Below are positions 36,418-44,861 of a stretch of DNA of 64,000 nt, piece after piece; position 1 is the stretch's first letter, and each line of letters opens with the position of its first letter. The notes under the pieces were generated by a model that was not told the DNA's origin, searched no databases, and saw nothing but the letters and a program-made list of their open reading frames with translations. Location: assembly GCA_018657495.1 (NCBI GenBank), contig JABHXA010000005.1:1-64000 (forward strand), given 5' to 3'. A program made the position numbers and the translations under genes. This DNA is from Fidelibacterota bacterium (GTDB lineage Bacteria > Fidelibacterota > Marinisomatia > SCGC-AAA003-L08 > JACNLC01).

Positions 36418-37710
36418 ATGACAACATATTTTATTCGTCGCATATTATTAATGTTTCCCACCTTTCTGGGCTCAACAATATTGGTGTTTATCATCTTGCA
36501 AATGGCACCTGGTGGTCCCCTTGAACAGGCTATCCAGCGAATCCAGATGGGTGCAGCTGCTGAAGGTGAAGCCGGTGGCAGTGCCAGTGCAGATATCAGT
36601 AGCGGCGGTGGTGCAGTATTGCCCGCATCTGCCTTAAAAGAGTTAAAACGATACTATGGATTTGATAAACCTATCTGGGCCAGGTATCTAATTTGGTTAG
36701 GATTGTATCCGCGGGAAACAAGATATCGGGAGATAAAATTCAAGCCGGATCAATTTGAAATATCCAAGCGGGTTGGAAAACGGGATGGTAAAACATGGAA
36801 GGTTTTAATTCGGCGGGATGAGCAGGATGATCTCATTGTTTTTGAAGATGATGACAGTCCCAGTTCAATTTGGTCAGCAATTATTGAAGAGACCGATGAA
36901 GCAGGTCAATTAACGGGAATTGTTTATCAAAAGAAATTCTCCGGTATTTTTACTGGCAATCTCGGTGAATCCTACACATACCAGATGCCGGTAACAGAAG
37001 TGATGAAACCGCGGTTTAAAATATCGCTGTTTTTTGGGTTGACAGGTATGTTTCTCTCCTATATTGTATGCATCCCCCTTGGTATTAGAAAAGCCCTCGC
37101 CCACGGCAGTCCATTTGATTTTGCCTCCAGTGTAATTATTTTTGTTGCATATTCCATCCCCGGATGGGCACTTGGTGGTGTATTTTTGGTGTTATTCGGT
37201 GGTGGTTCTTTTTGGGATGTATTCCCGCTTGGTGGATTTAGATCACCAATGGCCGTTTGGGAAACACTCTCCCTCTGGGGGAAAATAGTCGATCAACTTC
37301 ATCATGCCATATTACCCATCTTCGCCTGGTCTATTGGTAGTTTTGCCGGTATGACGGTGTTAATGAAAAATGGACTATTGGAAAATATGTCGCAGGATTA
37401 TATCCGCACCGCATTTGCCAAGGGATTATCTGAAAAAAGAGTGGTATGGCTTCATGCTATTCGAAATTCTATTATCCCTATTGCCTCTGGTATCGGTGGT
37501 AGCATTGGTGTCATCATCGCCGGGTCTTACTTTATTGAGAAAGTTTTTAATATTGATGGATTTGGAAGATTAGGATATCAGGCGATTTTAGATCGCGATT
37601 ATCCTATTACTCTTGCCTTCCTTGTAATTGTTGTTTTAATCCGACTGGTTGGAAATATTATTTCTGATATTACCCTTGCTACTGTCGATCCTAGAATACG
37701 GTTTAAATAA
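36418..37710 (+). CDS. Yej-type ABC importer permease (YejB-like) with an extra loop
   Basis: 430 aa, inner membrane permease. First helix at 9-29, then ILQMAPGGP, a Gly/Ala/Ser-rich low-complexity loop (44-69) and YYGFDKPIWARYLIWLG as in YejB. After that comes an insertion of about 80 charged residues (about 97-175) not present in ordinary OppB/YejB proteins. GNLGESYTYQMPV resumes the family pattern, followed by five helices and the ABC-docking EAA-like stretch in IRTAFAKGLSEKRVVWLHAIRN (about 327-348). The insertion lies in the external loop after the first helix, so it faces the binding protein. Spaced 73 bases from the binding-protein gene with a clear AGGAG site. Confidence 0.87.
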   Translation: MTTYFIRRILLMFPTFLGSTILVFIILQMAPGGPLEQAIQRIQMGAAAEGEAGGSASADISSGGGAVLPASALKELKRYYGFDKPIWARYLIWLGLYPRETRYREIKFKPDQFEISKRVGKRDGKTWKVLIRRDEQDDLIVFEDDDSPSSIWSAIIEETDEAGQLTGIVYQKKFSGIFTGNLGESYTYQMPVTEVMKPRFKISLFFGLTGMFLSYIVCIPLGIRKALAHGSPFDFASSVIIFVAYSIPGWALGGVFLVLFGGGSFWDVFPLGGFRSPMAVWETLSLWGKIVDQLHHAILPIFAWSIGSFAGMTVLMKNGLLENMSQDYIRTAFAKGLSEKRVVWLHAIRNSIIPIASGIGGSIGVIIAGSYFIEKVFNIDGFGRLGYQAILDRDYPITLAFLVIVVLIRLVGNIISDITLATVDPRIRFK

Positions 37711-37711
37711 T

Positions 37712-38779
37712 ATGACTAATAATACAAAATCACAGACACAGGAAATTTCATTATCCATTCTGAAAAAGAGATGGTTAAAATTTAAAACCATGAAAAGAGG
37801 TTATTACTCTTTTATTCTTCTAATCATATTATATGTAACCTCATTTTTCCTTCCTTTATTAATCAATAATCGACCTGTTGTAATGAAATTTGAGAACGAG
37901 TATTTCTTCCCTGCCATTTCAGGTTATTATCCCGGCAGTACCTTTAATCAGGATGTTCCCGGCGAGACAAACTATCGATTGTTGAAAAAAACATGGGGAG
38001 AAAGTGATTCAGAAAACTGGATCCTCATGCCCCTGTATGGATTTAGTCCGTATGAGGATATTACTGTAGAGGGAAACAAAATGTTTGCCCCACCATCCGG
38101 GAAGCATTTTTTAGGAACTGATGATACCGGCCGGGATGTTTTTGCTCGCTTATGTTATGCATTCAATATCTCTATTTCATTTGCGCTGGTGCTGGCAATT
38201 CTCAATTATGTTATTGGCATCTCAATTGGTGGTGCTATGGGATATTTCGGCGGCAAATTTGATCTCTTTTTTCAAAGGATTATCGAGATTTGGTCCAGCC
38301 TGCCGATGTTATTTGTTATCATCATTATCGCATCAATAGTTACACCGTCATTTTTTATTTTAATCTTTATCTATACTATCGTTAATTGGATTGGAATGAC
38401 CTATTTAATGAGGGCTGAATTCTATCGTGAAAAAGCAAAAGATTATGTGGCTGCAGCTTTATCAATGGGTCAATCCAACACAAAAATTATTTTTAAACAT
38501 ATCCTGCCAAATTCATTGGTTCCAGTGATTACTTTTTTCCCATTTGCCATTGTTGGATATATATCTGCTCTTGTGGGCCTCGATTATCTGGGATTTGGTC
38601 TTCCACCTCCAACACCAAGCTGGGGACAAATGCTCAGTGTCGGTTTGCAAAATATGTCAAAATGGTGGATGGTATTTGCACCGGTTGGTATTCAATTTAT
38701 GACTTTGCTCATGGTTGTGTTTATTGGTGAAGGTGTTCGTGAAGCTTTTGACCCTAAAGTATATTCGAGGTTGAGATGA
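37712..38779 (+). CDS. Yej-type ABC importer permease (YejE-like)
   Basis: 355 aa. The ATG at 37712 follows the YejB-like stop by one base. The longer frame from 37649 would overlap that gene by 62 bases and is not used. A cytoplasmic N-terminus and first helix (about 34-52) are followed by a long external loop. Its pattern (FENEYFFPAISGYYP, NWILMPLYGFSPYEDI, then KHFLGTDDTGRDVFARL) is the hallmark of YejE. Five further helices and an EAA-like loop (AAALSMGQSNTKIIFKHILPN) complete the fold. Ends overlapping the ATPase start by 4 bases. Confidence 0.88.
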   Translation: MTNNTKSQTQEISLSILKKRWLKFKTMKRGYYSFILLIILYVTSFFLPLLINNRPVVMKFENEYFFPAISGYYPGSTFNQDVPGETNYRLLKKTWGESDSENWILMPLYGFSPYEDITVEGNKMFAPPSGKHFLGTDDTGRDVFARLCYAFNISISFALVLAILNYVIGISIGGAMGYFGGKFDLFFQRIIEIWSSLPMLFVIIIIASIVTPSFFILIFIYTIVNWIGMTYLMRAEFYREKAKDYVAAALSMGQSNTKIIFKHILPNSLVPVITFFPFAIVGYISALVGLDYLGFGLPPPTPSWGQMLSVGLQNMSKWWMVFAPVGIQFMTLLMVVFIGEGVREAFDPKVYSRLR

Positions 38780-40257
38780 TGAAAGAAAAACTTCTGGAAG
38801 TCAAAGGCCTTCATACCCGGTTTAAGGTTGGCGACAAATGGGCTAAAGCAGTAAATGGCATTGACTTTGACATATATAAAGGCGAAACACTTGGAATAGT
38901 TGGCGAATCTGGCTCAGGAAAATCTGTTTCTGTTCTTTCACTTATCCAATTAATACCAAATCCACCTGGTGAAGTATCCGAGGGAAAAATCACCTTCAAA
39001 GGTGAAAAGATATTTGATGGCGATGAGCTTGATGAAGTCCATAAAGTCCGCAAATACAGATTCCTGAATTCTCTTAGTGAAACACCGAGAAAATTGACAG
39101 CATTTGTATTTTTCGTTGCATGGATATTTCTACATGTGACATTAAATATTCCCGGTGTACTCCTGTTTTTTGGTTCAATTTTCACTGCCAGTTTGACCAC
39201 ATCATTTGTATTTTTTAATTCACCGCAGAAAAAAGCAATGGCAAGATTCCGCGAGAAAATGTACAAAAGAATGCGCGATCTTCGGGGACGGGAAATTGCT
39301 ATGATTTTCCAGGAACCCATGACCTCTCTGAATCCGGTATTTTCTGTCGGCATGCAGATTGTGGAGTCACTACACGCCAAATCCTTTGGGGAATATTTGA
39401 AGGATGCAGTCATTAGACTGACAGAATCATTAAATTCCACACCTGCCAATGTTAGGATTAAAACCTCAATCATTTTTGGAGCCGTGGTTCTCTTCTTTTC
39501 CCAGATGGCACTGGGTTGGTCTTTTCAGCCTGTATCGATGATCCTGTTCTTTGCCGGCGGTGCATTCGCCGTCACCGGGTTTGCATATTTTGTTATGCTG
39601 CTGAATAAGATGATTTCTAACAAATACCATGAACATTTTGAAAAATTACAGGCAGAAGCTGCCGGTCTTTTGGAGATGGTAGGTATTCCCAGTCCAGAAA
39701 AACGGTTAGAAGATTACCCTCACCAATTCTCCGGTGGAATGAGACAGCGTGCTATGATTGCCATGGCCCTGGCAAAAAATCCGTCATTACTTATTGCCGA
39801 TGAACCAACAACTGCTTTGGATGTAACAATCCAGGCACAGATTCTTGACCTTATGCTCAAATTGAAGGAAAAGCGGGACGATGCTGCAGTTGTACTTATA
39901 ACGCATGATCTCGCTGTTATCGCTGAAGTATGCCAGAGAGTTATTGTCATGTACGGCGGTATTATCCAGGAAGTTGCTGAGGTAGAAGAATTATTTGAGT
40001 TCCCACTCCACCCATATACTTTGGGATTATTGAACTCCATTCCCAGGCCAGATCTTGGTCATAAAAAGGATCGTCTCGGCACCATACGTGGAATGGTCCC
40101 CAATATTCTTGAAATGCCTGACGGCTGTAAATTCTGTACCAGATGTGATTTAAGACTCGAAAAATGTGATACTGAGGAACCACCTTTAGTGGAAATCAGA
40201 CCCAATCACTTTATCCGTTGTTTTGTTGTCGCCGATCAAGAAGGAAGTAAAGCCTGA
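38776..40257 (+). CDS. Importer ATPase (OppD/YejF-N-like) with two hydrophobic insertions in the ATP-binding domain
   Basis: 493 aa, against about 330 for ordinary OppD. All ATPase motifs are present in order: Walker A GESGSGKS (43-50), Q-loop Gln179 in [11 protein letters not shown], signature FSGGMRQR (318-325) and Walker B LLIADEP (338-344). An H-loop His lies in LITHDLAV, with the Cys-rich OppD tail [14 protein letters not shown]. Two blocks interrupt the fold. Residues about 90-165, between Walker A and the Q-loop, hold two hydrophobic stretches (about 107-123 and 126-147). Residues about 205-285, between Q-loop and signature, hold two more (about 229-247 and 252-276). Each is long enough to span a membrane and is flanked by Lys/Arg. 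No frameshift is seen, and the reading frame and codon use run through. Confidence 0.9.
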   Translation: MMKEKLLEVKGLHTRFKVGDKWAKAVNGIDFDIYKGETLGIVGESGSGKSVSVLSLIQLIPNPPGEVSEGKITFKGEKIFDGDELDEVHKVRKYRFLNSLSETPRKLTAFVFFVAWIFLHVTLNIPGVLLFFGSIFTASLTTSFVFFNSPQKKAMARFREKMYKRMRDLRGREIAMIFQEPMTSLNPVFSVGMQIVESLHAKSFGEYLKDAVIRLTESLNSTPANVRIKTSIIFGAVVLFFSQMALGWSFQPVSMILFFAGGAFAVTGFAYFVMLLNKMISNKYHEHFEKLQAEAAGLLEMVGIPSPEKRLEDYPHQFSGGMRQRAMIAMALAKNPSLLIADEPTTALDVTIQAQILDLMLKLKEKRDDAAVVLITHDLAVIAEVCQRVIVMYGGIIQEVAEVEELFEFPLHPYTLGLLNSIPRPDLGHKKDRLGTIRGMVPNILEMPDGCKFCTRCDLRLEKCDTEEPPLVEIRPNHFIRCFVVADQEGSKA

Positions 40258-41270
40258 TGAAAAATAATAAACTGGTAGATGTAAAAAATCTGCATGTCCA
40301 TTTCCCTCTTTTCGGTGGTGTCTTTTCAAAACATGTCGCCACTGTAAAAGCTGTAGATGGTATCACATTTTCCATTGGTAAAAAACAAACTATTGGTCTC
40401 GTTGGCGAATCGGGCTGCGGGAAAACCACCGTTGGCAGGGCGATGATCAGTATTCTAAAACATGTAGCCCCCGATGTGATGATCACTGGCAATATCAATT
40501 ATCATTTTGATAATGAAGTGGTTGATTTTGCAAATATGCACCCAAAAGGAATGCAAAAATATCGAAGTAAAGTTCAGATGATTTTTCAAGATCCCTTTGC
40601 ATCTTTAAATCCTCGTATGACTGTAGCTCAAATAATAAGTGAACCTTTACAAATTCATACCAATATGTCTAAGAATGATATGAAAGATCGGGTTGGCTGG
40701 TTATTAAATAAAGTTGGACTCCAGCCAGAACAGTCGAAACGGTATCCTCATGAATTCAGTGGCGGACAAAGGCAAAGAATCGGGATTGCCCGAGCACTTG
40801 CAACTAATCCGGAATTAATTATCTGCGATGAACCAGTCTCAGCATTGGATGTGTCCATACAGGCTCAGGTTATCAATTTGATGATGGATTTACAGGAAGA
40901 ATTCGATCTATCATATTTGTTTATCGCTCATGATCTATCCATTGTTGAACATATATCAGATATGATTGTGGTTATGTACCTTGGCAATGTGGTTGAATTT
41001 GGCAGTGCAGACAACATCTATCACTCACCAAAACATCCATACAGTCGGGCATTATTATCAGCAGTGCCTTTACCTGATCCAAAACGAAAAAACAAAAACA
41101 GGGTGGTTCTAAAAGGCGATATCCCATCTCCCATGGCTAAACCTTCGGGCTGTGGTTTTCGTAACCGCTGTCCCATCGCCAAACCGGATTGTGCGAAAGA
41201 TATCCCGGAATTGACAGATACCGGTAACGGTCAACTGGTAGCCTGCCCCTACTGGAAAGAGGAATTCTAG
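40257..41270 (+). CDS. Importer ATPase (OppF/YejF-C-like)
   Basis: 337 aa, ordinary length. Walker A GESGCGKT (about 48-55), Q-loop MIFQDPFASLNPRM (about 108-121), signature FSGGQRQR (about 166-173), Walker B LIICDEP (about 184-190) and FIAHDLSIVEH are all intact. The tail has CGFRNRCPIAKPDC, the probable iron-sulfur or metal-binding C-terminus of this subfamily. It overlaps the previous gene's stop by one base (TGATGA). Together the two ATPases replace the single fused YejF of E. coli. No hydrophobic insertions are present here, in contrast to its partner. Confidence 0.92.
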   Translation: MKNNKLVDVKNLHVHFPLFGGVFSKHVATVKAVDGITFSIGKKQTIGLVGESGCGKTTVGRAMISILKHVAPDVMITGNINYHFDNEVVDFANMHPKGMQKYRSKVQMIFQDPFASLNPRMTVAQIISEPLQIHTNMSKNDMKDRVGWLLNKVGLQPEQSKRYPHEFSGGQRQRIGIARALATNPELIICDEPVSALDVSIQAQVINLMMDLQEEFDLSYLFIAHDLSIVEHISDMIVVMYLGNVVEFGSADNIYHSPKHPYSRALLSAVPLPDPKRKNKNRVVLKGDIPSPMAKPSGCGFRNRCPIAKPDCAKDIPELTDTGNGQLVACPYWKEEF

Positions 41271-41300
41271 AAAGCTTTAGTTTCGACAAAATGAACTATT

Positions 41301-41337
41301 AATAATCCCTACCAATCCGGTGGGGATTATTTTTTTT
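41301..41337 (+). terminator. Rho-independent terminator of the peptide importer operon
   Basis: Stem AATAATCCC (41301-41309) / GGGATTATT (41323-41331) with a T run. Nothing else is seen in the gap to the convergent purine operon. Confidence 0.85.
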
Positions 41338-41406
41338 CACGATAAATTTTTATCAATCTGGTGTTTATTGAGCATAGACGAAATGAAGGTTTAGATAAAT
41401 TTGAAT

Positions 41407-43686
41407 TCAGATTTTCCCAAGCCCTCTGAGAATTTTCTCCGGCGTGATAGGTAATTCCCGAATCCGCACACCACAGGCATTGTAGATCGCATTGGCGATG
41501 GCTGGTGCCGGTCCGTTTATAGGGATTTCTGCAACGGCTTTCGCTCCAAATGGACCAGTTGGATCTGACGTGTGGACAAACTCAGCGACAATCTCCGGCA
41601 TATCAATGGCAGTATAAATATGATAACTGTCAAAATCAGTGTTTATCGCTCTGCCTTTTTTATCAAAGATCATATACTCACTTAGGGCCATTCCAATTGA
41701 TTGAGGGATAGCGCCTTCGGCCTGTCCTTCAGCCATTTTTGGATTAATTATTTGACCGCAATCTGAAACCGAGACTATTTTATTCACAGTTACAATTCCC
41801 GTTTCAGTATCTACACTCACATCGGCAAATGTAGCGTTAAATGGCGGTGGTGAATCATAACTTAGATGAGATGCGGTGGCCATCGGCTGCATTTGGAATT
41901 CCGTATAAAATGATTTAGTACAGATCTCTTCATAGGACAGACTTTTTTTGCCAGTCGTCACTTTGCCTTTTTCCAAAATTGCATTTGGGTCATCCAATAA
42001 TTTTTGCCCTTGATCTAATATTTGTAATCTTAATTTTTCTGCTGCTTTTTTCACCGCACCGCCAGATACAAATACGGTGCTGGATGCATATGCACCAGTG
42101 TCAAATGGTGTCAAATCGGTATCGGATGAGTAAACTATAATTTTATCCACGGATACCTCAAGAACCTCTGCAGCAATCTGAGCAAGGGCGGTATCCGAGC
42201 CAGTGCCAATATCGGCAGCACCTACCATGAGATTGAAACTGGCATCCTCATTCATTTTGATAAACGCTGCCGCCATATCGATCCCGGGGATTCCAGATCC
42301 CTGGCAGACTGCAGCCAATCCCACACCCTGCTTAATTTCCCCCTGATTTAGACGCTTTTTCTCATCATCCCAACCCATGAGTTCTTTGCCTCGATGCAGG
42401 CATTCCTTGATCCCAGTCGTATGGAGAATCATTTTAAATCCTTCACGTCCTTCACCCAGTATACTGGCAATAGGAATTTCATCCCCCTCCTTGAAGAAAT
42501 TCTTTATCCTCAACTCAAATGGATCGACTTGAAGTTTGATGGCTATTTCATCCATGAGACATTCCAATGCAAAGAATCCCTGTGGGGCACCATAACCACG
42601 ATACGCTCCGGCAATGGGTAGATTAGTGTATACTGCATCGGCATGTACTCTGAAATTTGGTGCCTTGTATAAGGATAATACTTTTTGGGAAGTAACGGAC
42701 ATCACCGTTAAAGCATGTGACCCATAAGCACCGCTATTCTCAAGGATATTTAAGTCTATTGCCGTAATTTTTAATTTCTCATCAAAACCCATCTTGATAC
42801 GAACCTTTTGTGGATGTCTTGAACGGGCTGCAAAAAATTCCTCTTTCCGGGTTAATTCTATTCGGGATGGCCTCCCTGTTTTTAGGGTGACTGCCGCACA
42901 AATTTCTTCATTGAGGATTTCCTGCTTACTCCCAAAACCACCACCAATCCTTGGTTTAATTACCCGTATTCTGGATATGGGAAAATCAAGAACCTCGCCG
43001 ACAATCCTACGAACATGAAAAGGAACCTGAGTTGCAGTTCGGATAATTAATCGTTCATGCTCATCCAGCCAGGTAAGTGTGATATGCGGTTCGATATGGG
43101 CTTGTTGAGCATATGGCGTTGAATACTCACCTTCGAATACATATTTTGATGAATCAAAAGCGTTTTCCGGATCTCCGTATTCAGCCGTAATTCGAGAGGC
43201 GAGATTGCGTTGGGCATCAAAAAGAAAGGGGTCATTCTTGATTTCCGGATGAAGTACAACTTCATTGTCTTTTGATTTTTCCGGATCAAAAATAGCCGGG
43301 TACTCAGTATAGTCGACCTCAATTAATTCCAATGCCTTTTTGGCGATTTCAATACTTTCTGCGGCGATTACAGCAACCTTATCCCCCACAAATCTTACAA
43401 CTGGATTAAAGATCATTGTATCCCGCGGCGATGGTTCAGGGTAACCCTGGCCCGCTGTTGTATAATAATGAGGTTTGAAATCTTTGTGCGTTAAAACTGC
43501 CGCAACTCCTTCTAGGGCTAGAGCTTTTGAGATATCAATATTTTTGATTTTCCCGTGAGCTATAGGACTATATAAAAGTTTTAAATAGAGAAAATCTTTT
43601 TTGGGGATATCATCAGCAAACACCGGTTTGCCGGATGCCAATGCTTTTCCATCAACACGTTGAGTTTTCTTTCCTACTACCTTCAT
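41407..43686 (-). CDS. Molybdenum hydroxylase large (Mo-binding) subunit, second enzyme
   Basis: About 759 aa. The ATG at 43686 is chosen, giving an ATGA overlap with the iron-sulfur gene; the frame extends 15 codons further into that gene but lacks reason to start there. It is the catalytic subunit of a xanthine-dehydrogenase-family enzyme. Motifs include GKKTQRVDGKALASG at the N-terminus, GGGFGSKQ (about 254-261), YRGYGAPQG and QGSGIPG. The C-terminal GPFGAKAVAEIPI carries the catalytic Glu. Last gene of a four-gene unit with its small subunits and an 8-oxoguanine-deaminase-like enzyme, which suggests a hydroxypurine substrate. The exact substrate is not determined by sequence. Confidence 0.9.
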   Translation of the reverse strand: MKVVGKKTQRVDGKALASGKPVFADDIPKKDFLYLKLLYSPIAHGKIKNIDISKALALEGVAAVLTHKDFKPHYYTTAGQGYPEPSPRDTMIFNPVVRFVGDKVAVIAAESIEIAKKALELIEVDYTEYPAIFDPEKSKDNEVVLHPEIKNDPFLFDAQRNLASRITAEYGDPENAFDSSKYVFEGEYSTPYAQQAHIEPHITLTWLDEHERLIIRTATQVPFHVRRIVGEVLDFPISRIRVIKPRIGGGFGSKQEILNEEICAAVTLKTGRPSRIELTRKEEFFAARSRHPQKVRIKMGFDEKLKITAIDLNILENSGAYGSHALTVMSVTSQKVLSLYKAPNFRVHADAVYTNLPIAGAYRGYGAPQGFFALECLMDEIAIKLQVDPFELRIKNFFKEGDEIPIASILGEGREGFKMILHTTGIKECLHRGKELMGWDDEKKRLNQGEIKQGVGLAAVCQGSGIPGIDMAAAFIKMNEDASFNLMVGAADIGTGSDTALAQIAAEVLEVSVDKIIVYSSDTDLTPFDTGAYASSTVFVSGGAVKKAAEKLRLQILDQGQKLLDDPNAILEKGKVTTGKKSLSYEEICTKSFYTEFQMQPMATASHLSYDSPPPFNATFADVSVDTETGIVTVNKIVSVSDCGQIINPKMAEGQAEGAIPQSIGMALSEYMIFDKKGRAINTDFDSYHIYTAIDMPEIVAEFVHTSDPTGPFGAKAVAEIPINGPAPAIANAIYNACGVRIRELPITPEKILRGLGKI

Positions 43687-44120
43687 AATTGAGCAGCCTC
43701 CACCGGTTTTACATATCCGGTACAGCGACAAAGGTTACCAGCCAGAGTATCTCTTATTTCGGATTCATCAGGTTGATTATTTATTCGAAATAATGCTACT
43801 AATGAAATAAGCATTCCCGGTGAGCAATAACCACATTGGATTGCACCTTTGTCTAAAAAACTTTCCTTAAGTTCGTCGATTTCACCTTTTTTATCAAGAT
43901 ATTCCAGTGTCTCAATCAATTTCCCATGAAGAGATTCCACCAAAATCATGCAGGAGTTATAAACATTGTTATCAACCAAGACTGAGCAACTTCCGCAAGA
44001 TCCAGTATCACAACCATATTTCACACTGAATAACTCGATTGATCTGAGATACTCCATTAATGTCAATCCCGGATGTCCGGTATATTCAATCTCTAATTCA
44101 TTTAATCGGAATCTTATCAT
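43683..44120 (-). CDS. Molybdenum hydroxylase 2Fe-2S subunit, second enzyme
   Basis: 145 aa, carrying two [2Fe-2S] clusters that pass electrons from molybdenum to FAD. The plant-ferredoxin-type motif is GCDTGSCGSCSV plus Cys near residue 57. The second cluster has QCGYCSPGM (about 95-103) and LCRCTGY (about 129-135). It overlaps the FAD subunit upstream and the Mo subunit downstream by 4 bases each, so the three are translated together. Confidence 0.94.
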   Translation of the reverse strand: MIRFRLNELEIEYTGHPGLTLMEYLRSIELFSVKYGCDTGSCGSCSVLVDNNVYNSCMILVESLHGKLIETLEYLDKKGEIDELKESFLDKGAIQCGYCSPGMLISLVALFRINNQPDESEIRDTLAGNLCRCTGYVKPVEAAQL

Positions 44121-44860
44121 CTTCCCTCCACCAATCGTTTCAACGCTGTTTTTAAAAGAGCTTTTTTATACTCCCTGGAGCCATAGTGATCATCCAAAAA
44201 ATGACTGGATGATATGCCTATTATATTATCTATGCTTGATGCACTATGAGGATTTGATATGGAATGATTGAATATTTTATTTACTTTCCCACCAATAGAA
44301 AAACTGACGGATTCCTGTGATTTTGTTGAAGTTGTTATAAGAAATGCTGGTGCGGAGCGAAGAAGTGCAAATCGTTTCACTAACGAATTATCAATAATGG
44401 ACCGTTTTAAAATTAATCGTGTGATAATTCCTATCCCATCAAATTGCCGGATAGTAGTTTCAGCCATTTCCCCATTAAATACTTCAAGTTGAACATCCAT
44501 AGTATAAAGTAAACTGTATATTTCTGAATCAACGCGTCTCCGACCAATCTCGCCGCCAATAGTTCTTTGATTGCGTATATTTTTTGAAAAACAGGACCAG
44601 CGAATGCAATCGGAAACTATCCCCGGTTGACAATCTGCAAGTTCTTGAAGAGATGTTTTTGCCCCAATTGTTATATCGTCACCATCTTGAACAATCTCAG
44701 ATGAAAGTAATGAATTGATATCAATGAGTGTGGAAATATCCGGATTCTTTTCAAGGATTAGATAACTTCCTCCTGATAAAAATGCTGCATTATTATCAAC
44801 TAAACCTAGTGCGTCTTGTAATGAATTTGGTTTTTGAATTTTTATTATGGATTGCCACAT
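44117..44860 (-). CDS. Molybdenum hydroxylase FAD subunit, second enzyme, divergent
   Basis: 247 aa, shorter than the usual 270-300. It has the CoxM/XdhB FAD-domain skeleton: FLSGGSYLILEK where AGGTDL is usual, RNQRTIGGEI for the second FAD-contact motif, and TIGAKTSLQELAD. Between and after these it has drifted (RRRVDSEIYS instead of the NASPAGD-type segment seen in its paralogue at 49775). It ends without the typical C-terminal domain length. It may still bind FAD, but weaker conservation suggests a changed electron acceptor. Placement between the deaminase and the 2Fe-2S subunit supports the call. Confidence 0.8.
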   Translation of the reverse strand: MWQSIIKIQKPNSLQDALGLVDNNAAFLSGGSYLILEKNPDISTLIDINSLLSSEIVQDGDDITIGAKTSLQELADCQPGIVSDCIRWSCFSKNIRNQRTIGGEIGRRRVDSEIYSLLYTMDVQLEVFNGEMAETTIRQFDGIGIITRLILKRSIIDNSLVKRFALLRSAPAFLITTSTKSQESVSFSIGGKVNKIFNHSISNPHSASSIDNIIGISSSHFLDDHYGSREYKKALLKTALKRLVEGR

Positions 44861-44861
44861 A

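Noticed and set aside
37649..37711. Longer N-terminus for the YejE-like permease
   Set aside because: It would add 21 hydrophobic residues by reading out of frame through the end of the YejB-like gene. The ATG at 37712 fits the family start and the tight gene spacing.
38811..39473. Long open frame (220 codons) on the minus strand inside the importer ATPase gene
   Set aside because: It is antisense to a gene with all ABC motifs intact. Its translation has no recognisable motif and no start signals, so it is a codon-bias shadow.
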